From assembly GCA_964513975.1 (NCBI GenBank), contig CAZEON010000057.1, positions 1 to 7,639 of the forward strand: 7,639 nt of DNA. The letters are read 5' to 3'. The translations under genes were made by a program, and so were the position numbers. The notes below the pieces were generated by a model. It saw only the letters and a program-made list of their open reading frames with translations, was not told where the DNA came from and did not search any database. This stretch comes from CAZVBV01 sp964513975 (lineage in GTDB: Bacteria > Patescibacteriota > Gracilibacteria > UBA4473). This document shows positions 1-5,081 of this stretch, piece by piece (position 1 is the first letter of the stretch; each line of letters starts with the position of its first letter).

Positions 1-23
1 CATTCTTTGATGGGGTCGCATAA

Positions 24-48
24 TACCTCGTACCCTTGGGTCGAGGTA
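24..48. repeat. Hairpin at the window's left edge
   Basis: The seven bases TACCTCG (24-30) and the four bases ACCC (32-35) pair perfectly with GGGT (38-41) and CGAGGTA (42-48). One bulged T at 31 interrupts the stem and TT (36-37) is the tip. The hairpin ends just before the point where the symporter reading frame opens (base 50). Bases 1-49 encode no hydrophobic helix in any plus-strand frame, so they do not look like symporter sequence. This could be a repeat inserted in the gene or an assembly junction at a contig end. Confidence 0.55.
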
Positions 49-49
49 G

Positions 50-1345
50 TTTATTCGAAAGAAAAGCGCGGAAGAATTCATCCTTGCTGAGCGGAAACTC
101 GGGAACTGGGCTGCTGCTAACTCACTGGTCGCAACGGCTATTGGTGGGGGACTCTTGCTTGTGGGAGGAGCGTATATTTATCAATTTGGAATTGGAGGGA
201 TTTTCTTCTTTATCGGAAAAATTGTTGGGTACGCCTTGCTCACGCTTTTTATATCACAAATCCAAAAACGTATTGCGGAGAAAAAATACTCGACGTTGGC
301 GGATTATTTCGGTGATTTCCATGGAAAGAAACTCCATCAGTTTGTTGCGGCTGTTGTCGGAATCACCTATCTGGGATGGTGTTTGGTAGGGTTTGTAGGG
401 GGAGCGGGGATTATTGTGATCCTCAGTGGTATTTCCTTTGAATTGGCAGCATTGGCGATGCTGGGAGCGATCCTGCTCTATACCATTATCGGAGGATTTC
501 GAAATGTGGTTCGTACCGATTACATTCAGTGGATCGCGATTGCCGTGGTGTTTTTCCTCTTCTTTGCCAATTTCTCCACGAACCTCAAATCAGTGGAAGC
601 GGTGCAGTGGGACTTTTTCTCGGCCCCTGTGGATATGTTGATAGGGTTCTTTGTCATAGGACTCGCGTACCCATTCTCGGCGATGGAAGTCTGGCAGCGG
701 ATGTTTGCATTGGAAAAGTCGAAGAAAATTGTTGCCGCGATGACGCGGTTTGGAATTATGTATTTTCTCTTCGGGGTAGTGCTGTGCCTCATTATGATGA
801 TTATTCGGACATTTGATGCAACACTCAATCCTGACTTCGCAATTGTAGAGGGGATTGTGAGGTTCTTCCCAGCGACGTTTGTGGCCCTGGGAACGGTGGC
901 GTTCTTTGCTGCCATTATGAGTTCACTGGACTCATACCTCTTTGTCGCCAATGCGACCGTGGTGCACGATTTCTTTGATCCTCAGAAAAAAATGTCTCCA
1001 CAAACCATTGAAAAAAAGATGCGTTGGACACTCCTTACTCTTGGAATTCTGACACTCTGTATTGGATTTGTGTGGCGTGATATTGTCGATATTGCGATCT
1101 ATTTCTCGGGGATCACGATTGTTGTGTCGATGCTCGTGTTTTTTTCATGGATATGGAAAACTCGCATTCCTCAGGACATATTTATAATTTCTGGAACACT
1201 CGGACTTATTGCCGTGACGGTGACGGCTTTTCTTGTTCCAGTAGGACCAGTGTGGGTATTTCCAGGGATTATCGTTCCGATGGTCAGTTTGCTTTTTTGG
1301 TATTTGCTTCGTAAACTGATGCTACTTTGTAAAACAAAAACATGA
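50..1345 (+). CDS. Sodium:solute symporter (SSS) family permease, 5' end missing
   Basis: Inner-membrane secondary transporter that should use a sodium gradient to import a small solute; the substrate cannot be told from sequence. The frame is open from base 50, giving 431 residues with about a dozen hydrophobic helices. SSS landmarks, in residues counted from base 50, are: a KSAEEFILAERKLGNW linker at 5-20 (the post-TM1 motif), a glycine-rich helix at 31-50, GGFRNVVRTDYIQW at 148-161, EVWQRMF at 213-219, and SSLDS at 291-295 in the helix that supplies Na2-site serines in this family. SSS proteins usually have 450-500 residues and begin with one more helix. That helix is absent here because a stop (47-49) closes the frame. 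The only candidate start codons downstream, such as TTG 155, fall inside conserved sequence, so the gene is either broken or cut by an assembly junction. The stop TGA overlaps the next ATG. Confidence 0.85.
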   Translation, partial: FIRKKSAEEFILAERKLGNWAAANSLVATAIGGGLLLVGGAYIYQFGIGGIFFFIGKIVGYALLTLFISQIQKRIAEKKYSTLADYFGDFHGKKLHQFVAAVVGITYLGWCLVGFVGGAGIIVILSGISFELAALAMLGAILLYTIIGGFRNVVRTDYIQWIAIAVVFFLFFANFSTNLKSVEAVQWDFFSAPVDMLIGFFVIGLAYPFSAMEVWQRMFALEKSKKIVAAMTRFGIMYFLFGVVLCLIMMIIRTFDATLNPDFAIVEGIVRFFPATFVALGTVAFFAAIMSSLDSYLFVANATVVHDFFDPQKKMSPQTIEKKMRWTLLTLGILTLCIGFVWRDIVDIAIYFSGITIVVSMLVFFSWIWKTRIPQDIFIISGTLGLIAVTVTAFLVPVGPVWVFPGIIVPMVSLLFWYLLRKLMLLCKTKT

Positions 1346-1938
1346 CTGAAAGTGGACCAGAAAGTATCGATGATTTAGTACTCGGAACGGTGAAGGAAGG
1401 AGTGACTGAATCTGATGAGAAATTCAAAGCACGAGTTGTTGCTGCGCAAGCGAAGCTCGCCAAAATAAAAAAAGATGAGAGCAAGACAAAGGATTTTGAT
1501 ATCAAGCTTTCAAAACTCATTTCCCATCTTGCATCACACACATTGAAACTCGTGGTATTTCTTATTGATAGTGGGGTGCCGAGTCTGACGATTCTCGCCA
1601 TGATTTCGTTGGCTTCTTCGAAAGCAGAGAAAATATGTCACACAGCGTTTCACAAATTCATCGAAGAATTAGCGGACTTCTCAGAAGCAAAACTCAAACC
1701 AGAACTCGAAAAACAAGTGGCTCAATGGTGGACGTACATGTTTGCCGCTGATCAAGTGTCGGTGGATACGAAGCTGGCATCATTCCATTCCAACGCGGTG
1801 TTTGTAGAGTTCGTGTCGTTAGAATTTAACGAGATGATGAAACGATTCCTTGCAGAACACGAAGGAGAACACGTCAATCAAGACGAGTTGAATCGAGCAC
1901 TCAAGAAGTACCAGAATATGCTTTTCGAAGGGAAATAA
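1342..1938 (+). CDS. Hypothetical protein, translationally coupled to the symporter
   Basis: I do not recognise this 198-residue protein. Its ATG (1342-1344) overlaps the symporter's TGA in an ATGA arrangement, and there is no Shine-Dalgarno sequence, so translation probably depends on coupling or re-initiation. Residues 1-60 are charged and rich in Lys, Glu and Asp. Residues 67-92 are the only hydrophobic stretch; it contains a Pro and an Asp and is a weak membrane-segment candidate. Residues 100-198 look like amphipathic helices, with a WW pair at 129-130 and an acidic, His-containing stretch near 171-177 (AEHEGEH). No signal peptide or cysteine-pair motif is visible. A mostly helical cytosolic protein, perhaps resting on the membrane, is the best structural guess. 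Co-transcription with the symporter suggests a link to transport, but this is inference only. Confidence 0.8.
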   Translation: MTESGPESIDDLVLGTVKEGVTESDEKFKARVVAAQAKLAKIKKDESKTKDFDIKLSKLISHLASHTLKLVVFLIDSGVPSLTILAMISLASSKAEKICHTAFHKFIEELADFSEAKLKPELEKQVAQWWTYMFAADQVSVDTKLASFHSNAVFVEFVSLEFNEMMKRFLAEHEGEHVNQDELNRALKKYQNMLFEGK

Positions 1939-1946
1939 AAAAACAC

Positions 1947-2069
1947 GTCATCCCGGAATCTTGGAGGGATGTCCGGGAACCAGCCATTAAGAATAAATTA
2001 TTGCAAAATTTTAGCAGGAGCGTTGTTTACAGCTGGGTCCCAGATATTCTTGCAGAATTCTGGGATGAC
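1947..2069. repeat. Long imperfect palindrome between convergent genes, possible bidirectional terminator
   Basis: The left arm GTCATCCCGGAAT (1947-1959) matches the reverse complement of 2057-2069 at 12 of 13 positions. A second arm pair, 1962-1983 with 2032-2053, pairs at 16 of 22 positions, and most of its mismatches are G-U wobbles if transcribed. The AT-rich middle would form the loop. The sequence resembles the dispersed GTCATCCCGG...CTGGGATGAC intergenic palindromes of several bacterial groups. It fills the gap between two genes pointing at each other, so the RNA hairpin could end transcription from both sides, although no strong U-tract follows it. Confidence 0.7.
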
Positions 2070-2083
2070 AAGAGGGGGGAGAA

Positions 2084-3397
2084 TTACTGCAACGTGAACA
2101 TAACTGTTTCGATCTTTTCTTCTTCCGCTTTTTTAACCGTGAACTTGAATTTGTTTCCCATTTTATCGAGAGATATCTCTTCGTCTTTCTCAGGGAATCG
2201 TTCGAGTTTCTCAAGGAGGAAATAAGAAAGCGTTTTATTCTCATCTTCACGTTCCCACGGCCAATGTTTCGTAGGCGCGCTATGACCAAGTGTTTTCTTT
2301 ACGTATTCCTCAATCTGTTCGAGCTCAATGTCCGCACTGCACTCAAAAGAACGTTTTCCTATCCGTCGAATGAGAACATTATTTTCATCCGCTTCGTCTT
2401 CAAACTCCCCAAAAATTTCCTCCAAAATATCTTCCAAGGTAATCAGTCCAATCAATGCTCCGTGTTCATTGAGAACGAATGCGAGGTGCGTGCTTTCGTT
2501 CTGAAATTCTCGCAGTAACGTATCGATCTTCATCGTGAGCGGAATTTTCATCGGAGGGAGCAATGAGAGGTTCGCGAGTTTCTTCTTTTTAAAGTCATCC
2601 TTCAGAAATTCCTCGACGAGAGACTGTACTTTCAAGACTCCAACAATGTCATCGGGTGTTTCGTGATAAATGGGCACACGTGAGAAGGTCGCTTCTGTAA
2701 TCTTCACCAACGCCTCGGGGACTGGCATATTGTCTTGTAAAGAAAAGATCTTACTTCGAGGTGTCATAATCGATTCTACATCGTGTTCATCAAATTCAAG
2801 CACGCGCTCAAAGAGTTCCTTTTCCTCCGTCTCAATTCGTCCTTCTTTTTCGCTCAATTCGATAGCCGCCTTTAATTCATCTTCCGTGAGTCCATGAATC
2901 TGATCTCCTGATCCAGTAAATGTTCTAGAAATAACAGCAATGGGCGTAACAATTGGCCAGAGTACGATACTAAGGAATTTTAAAATGGGGGCAGCAATAA
3001 GTGAATATCGTAGCGCATATTTGTGGGCGAATGATTTTGGGATAATGTCTCCAAAAATTAAAAGGAGAAACGTCATCACTCCTGTTACAATTCCGATAAT
3101 CGTATTCGGATTCTCCCCAATTCCCATTTCGGTTCCCATTCTCATTGCTACAACGGTTGCCATGGCAGAAGCGGCAACGTTCACGATATTATTTCCAATA
3201 AGAATGGTGACGAGCAACTTATTTGAATCAGACTTAAGCAGTTCAAGACGAGTTACCCTTTGTTCCTCTTTTTTCGTTTTGGCTTTATTCTTCAGCGCCT
3301 GAATTTTCTCAGGACCAAGAGAAAAAAGTGCGATTTCTGCTCCAGAGAAAAATCCAGAGAGAATTAAAAGTAGTACCAGTAATCCAATTTCATTCAT
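2084..3397 (-). CDS. CNNM/CorC (HlyC) family membrane protein with CBS pair
   Basis: Membrane protein of the CNNM/CorC group, which is linked to magnesium or other divalent-cation efflux; older annotation calls it hemolysin-like. The 437 residues fit the full family layout. The CNNM (DUF21) membrane domain covers about 1-160, with SGFFSGAEIALFSL at 14-27, GNNIVN at 68-73 and FGDIIPKSFAHKYA at 115-128. A linker with EKELFERVLEF follows at 192-202. The CBS pair covers about 205-325, with MTPR at 211-214, TFSRVPIY at 237-244 and GLITLEDILEEIFGE at 317-331. A CorC_HlyC transporter-associated domain covers about 340-435. I chose ATG 3395-3397 over a TTG 18 bases upstream because the upstream codons coincide with the promoter and the hydrophobic first helix begins directly after this Met. 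Convergent with 1342-1938 and divergent from dnaN. Substrate and direction of transport are not shown by sequence. Confidence 0.92.
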   Translation of the reverse strand: MNEIGLLVLLLILSGFFSGAEIALFSLGPEKIQALKNKAKTKKEEQRVTRLELLKSDSNKLLVTILIGNNIVNVAASAMATVVAMRMGTEMGIGENPNTIIGIVTGVMTFLLLIFGDIIPKSFAHKYALRYSLIAAPILKFLSIVLWPIVTPIAVISRTFTGSGDQIHGLTEDELKAAIELSEKEGRIETEEKELFERVLEFDEHDVESIMTPRSKIFSLQDNMPVPEALVKITEATFSRVPIYHETPDDIVGVLKVQSLVEEFLKDDFKKKKLANLSLLPPMKIPLTMKIDTLLREFQNESTHLAFVLNEHGALIGLITLEDILEEIFGEFEDEADENNVLIRRIGKRSFECSADIELEQIEEYVKKTLGHSAPTKHWPWEREDENKTLSYFLLEKLERFPEKDEEISLDKMGNKFKFTVKKAEEEKIETVMFTLQ

Positions 3398-3403
3398 GAT
3401 GGA

Positions 3404-3412
3404 AGTATAACA
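3404..3412 (-). promoter_or_regulatory. Extended -10 promoter of the CorC-like gene, predicted leaderless
   Basis: On the minus strand these bases read TGTTATACT, a near-consensus extended -10 box (TGn plus TATACT, 5 of 6 matches to TATAAT). Only six bases (TCCATC) separate it from the ATG at 3397, so the expected start of transcription is at or next to the A of ATG. No good -35 hexamer lies at 17 bp. The -35 zone is instead made of CAATTTT tandem units (3420-3437). No Shine-Dalgarno sequence could be present on such a transcript. Confidence 0.6.
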
Positions 3413-3419
3413 CAAACTT

Positions 3420-3437
3420 CAATTTTCAATTTTCAAT
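3420..3437. repeat. CAATTTT tandem units in the corC-like -35 zone
   Basis: The 7-bp unit CAATTTT occurs twice in full (3420-3426 and 3427-3433) and is followed by CAAT (3434-3437). On the minus strand these are short A-tracts directly upstream of the extended -10 box. They could act like an UP-type element or DNA bend, or be simple low-complexity sequence. Confidence 0.5.
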
Positions 3438-3448
3438 AAAACATTGTC

Positions 3449-3508
3449 ATTGCGAGTCGGATGATTTTGATCCCGACGCATCGGGACAAAAGCATGCGAC
3501 GTGGCAAT
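3449..3508. repeat. ATTGCGAG...GGCAAT dispersed palindromic repeat
   Basis: The element begins TCATTGCGAG and ends GACGTGGCAATCT, the signature of a palindromic intergenic repeat seen in many bacterial genomes. It folds almost end to end: ATTGC (3449-3453) pairs with GCAAT (3504-3508), GTCG (3456-3459) with CGAC (3497-3500), ATG (3461-3463) with CAT (3493-3495), TTTTG (3465-3469) with CAAAA (3487-3491), and TCCCGA (3471-3476) with TCGGGA (3481-3486). The tip is CGCA. Open frames across such units are artefacts. Confidence 0.75.
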
Positions 3509-3560
3509 CTACTTCCGAATATGGTTTCCAATAACAAAACATCGTAGACGACATTCCCCA

Positions 3561-3598
3561 CTTTGTGAACAAGGGGTTTAAACCCCTTGTTCACAAAG
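3561..3598. repeat. Perfect 38-bp palindrome
   Basis: Each strand reads the same: a 19-base arm CTTTGTGAACAAGGGGTTT is followed directly by its exact reverse complement, with no spacer and the centre at 3579/3580. Symmetry stops at once outside 3561 and 3598. It contains the core AAGGGGTTTAAACCCCTT. It could extrude as a cruciform, form an RNA hairpin (with a few central bases unpaired) or bind a dimeric protein. It lies about 280 bp upstream of dnaN, closer to the ATTGCGAG repeat than to either promoter. Confidence 0.9.
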
Positions 3599-3738
3599 AA
3601 TGGAGCGAAATGCCAGTGTTCTTGGTAGGTTATTTCTCTTGCTGATTCAATCCTCGTTGTTTCCTGTTTTAGTAAGAATGTTTTTTGCTCACAAGCATCA
3701 GTGCTCAATTCGTATCTTTGAGTGATCAGAAACCAAAA

Positions 3739-3761
3739 CTTTCAATCGAAACGATTGAAAG
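3739..3761. repeat. Hairpin 118 bp upstream of dnaN
   Basis: CTTTCAATCG (3739-3748) and CGATTGAAAG (3752-3761) are exact inverted copies around an AAA loop. A weaker outer pair, AAAACT (3735-3740) with AGTTTT (3768-3773), allows an alternative longer hairpin that ends in TTTT. It lies between the palindrome and the dnaN promoter and could be an operator for a dimeric regulator, a terminator-like barrier to upstream transcription, or another repeat. Confidence 0.65.
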
Positions 3762-3842
3762 AGTAAAAGTTTTCGTCCCAAAACCCCCATTAGATAGCAA
3801 TTTTAAATAATCGATTCTTTTAATTTTTCTTAAAAAAATCTT

Positions 3843-3869
3843 TTGACATCTCCTATTTTGCTGTACAAT
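3843..3869 (+). promoter_or_regulatory. dnaN promoter, near-leaderless
   Basis: A perfect -35 box TTGACA (3843-3848) is followed, after an unusually short 15-bp spacer, by TACAAT (3864-3869), a 5-of-6 match to the -10 consensus. An AT-rich tract precedes it. Transcription should begin near 3876-3877, two or three bases before the ATG at 3879. No Shine-Dalgarno sequence is present. The TTG of the -35 box is in frame with dnaN and can be mistaken for a start codon. Confidence 0.65.
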
Positions 3870-3878
3870 TTAGCCGAT

Positions 3879-4982
3879 ATGAAAGTACTTATTTCACAAG
3901 AAGTTCTTCTCGACAGTTTAAAGACCGTATCACGGGCTGTTTCGGGACAAAACACGTTACCAGTACTTGGAAACGTGCTCATCCGTGCAACTGGAAAAAA
4001 GTTGAACTTTGCAGCGACAAATCTTGAGATTTCTATCTCGACTTCATCTGAAGCCGTGGTAAAAAACGAAGGAGCGATTACCGTTCCAGCGAAGATTTTG
4101 ACGTCTTACGTTTCTCTCTTAAAGAAAGGCGAAGAGGTAGAACTTTCCGTATCAGCAGGGACGGCTTTGGAAGTAAAATCTCAGAGCTCAAAGACAAAAA
4201 TTAAAGGAATTACAGCCGATGAATTTCCGTCTATTGCTCGTGTAGAAGGCGGAACAAAGTTGGATCTCGATACAAAAGACTTCCGAGAGTCTGTTCACCA
4301 AGTGGCATTTGCCGCACAGGAATATTCTTCACGACCAATTTTGTCAGGAGTATTCTTTGCAACCGATAAATCAAAATTGAGGATGGCAGCGACTGATTCA
4401 TACCGACTCAGTGAGAAGGTCTTGAAATTGAAAACAGACGTTGCAGAAACATCATGTGTGATTCCAGTGCGAGCTGTATTTGAAGCGGATCGTTTGGCAG
4501 GAAGTGAGGAATCAATTGAAATGCGAATCTCAGAAAACCAAGTGATGTTCTCTGTTGGAGGAACTGAACTCACTTCTCGTTTGATCGAAGGGCAGTTTCC
4601 AGACTACCAACAAATCATTCCAAAGAAAAATTCAACAACAGCTGAAATTGATCGATTAGAATTCGAACTCGCAGTGCGTCGAGTATCAATTTTTGCGAAA
4701 GAAAACAATCAACATATGAAACTTGAGTTCCTCAATGATGGAACGTTGACAATCTCAACAGACGCGACAGAGATCGGGGAAGAGAAAACAACAATTCCTG
4801 TGAAATTAGAAGGTGGAACAAGTCTGATTGCGTTGAACGCAGACTATGTTTTGGATATCTTGGGAGCGTTATCAGGGGAAGATAAGGTGCGTATGGAGCT
4901 GGAAGGAAAAATGAGTCCAGCAGTGATTGGAGCGGTAAAAAATAAAGATTTCTTGCATTTGATTATGCCTCTTAAAATGTAG
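3879..4982 (+). CDS. dnaN: DNA polymerase III beta subunit (sliding clamp)
   Basis: Forms the ring-shaped dimer that holds the replicative polymerase and many repair enzymes on DNA. The 367 residues match the family's usual length of about 365-380 and its three-domain plan (about 1-120, 121-245, 246-367). Visible landmarks are LPVLGNVLI and FAATNLEISIS in domain 1; DEFPSI, SRPILSGVFF, ATDSYRLSE and, near the domain 2-3 boundary, SRLIEGQFPDYQQIIP; and ISTDATE, ALNADYVLDIL and the terminal HLIMPLKM in domain 3. The terminal segment corresponds to the clamp's partner-binding pocket region (MPMRL in E. coli). I start at ATG 3879 because MKVLISQEVLL is the normal DnaN N-terminus, and the twelve in-frame codons upstream lie in the promoter. 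Neither dnaA nor recF is beside it. A 99-bp gap separates it from the next gene, and I see no convincing terminator there. Confidence 0.97.
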   Translation: MKVLISQEVLLDSLKTVSRAVSGQNTLPVLGNVLIRATGKKLNFAATNLEISISTSSEAVVKNEGAITVPAKILTSYVSLLKKGEEVELSVSAGTALEVKSQSSKTKIKGITADEFPSIARVEGGTKLDLDTKDFRESVHQVAFAAQEYSSRPILSGVFFATDKSKLRMAATDSYRLSEKVLKLKTDVAETSCVIPVRAVFEADRLAGSEESIEMRISENQVMFSVGGTELTSRLIEGQFPDYQQIIPKKNSTTAEIDRLEFELAVRRVSIFAKENNQHMKLEFLNDGTLTISTDATEIGEEKTTIPVKLEGGTSLIALNADYVLDILGALSGEDKVRMELEGKMSPAVIGAVKNKDFLHLIMPLKM

Positions 4983-5067
4983 TACTCGCCATTTGAGTCA
5001 AGGCTCGAAGGGGGACTTTTCCATTTTAGGAAATACTATGCACGGTTTTTGTATGCGAAAGAACAGA

Positions 5068-5073
5068 TTTAAT
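5068..5073 (+). promoter_or_regulatory. Candidate -10 box for the zinc-ribbon/mfd operon
   Basis: TTTAAT matches TATAAT at 5 of 6 positions and ends eight bases before the ATG at 5082. This is the same spacing class as the dnaN and corC-like promoters. No clear -35 hexamer stands at 16-18 bp (the region reads TTTTTG at 5046-5051), so the call is tentative. Read-through from dnaN is the alternative. Confidence 0.3.
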
Positions 5074-5081
5074 TATTTTTC

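Larger units (their letters stand above)
3398..3878. other. Divergent intergenic region, 481 bp, rich in palindromes
   Basis: This gap between the CorC-like gene and dnaN holds the two divergent promoters, CAATTTT tandem units (3420-3437), an ATTGCGAG-type repeat (3449-3508), a perfect 38-bp palindrome (3561-3598), a further hairpin (3739-3761) and an AT-rich stretch (about 3797-3842) just before the dnaN -35 box. I see no convincing protein gene, no tRNA and no recognisable DnaA box (TTATCCACA-like) in it. Bases 3599-3720 hold nothing I can name. Confidence 0.65.

Noticed and set aside
155..157. TTG as the true symporter start
   Set aside because: The same frame continues upstream to base 50 with conserved SSS sequence (KSAEEFILAERKLGNW), so this codon is internal.
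526..951. 141-residue minus-strand open frame opposite the symporter
   Set aside because: It lies antisense to conserved SSS motifs and has no recognisable domain; a shadow of the real gene.
2011..2289. 92-residue minus-strand open frame at the end of the CorC-like gene
   Set aside because: It overlaps the strongly supported CorC C-terminus in another frame and extends into the palindromic repeat; its composition is Arg/Lys/Ser-rich shadow sequence.
3413..3415. TTG as the CorC-like start
   Set aside because: It overlaps the extended -10 promoter, and the ATG at 3397 directly precedes the first hydrophobic helix.
3433..3708. 91-residue minus-strand open frame in the intergenic region
   Set aside because: It runs through both the ATTGCGAG repeat and the perfect palindrome, ends in the typical arginine-rich translation of such repeats, starts at TTG without a ribosome-binding site and resembles no family I know.
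4995..5020. Terminator after dnaN (GAGTC...GACTTTT)
   Set aside because: The possible stem is only four or five pairs around a long loop, too weak to call.
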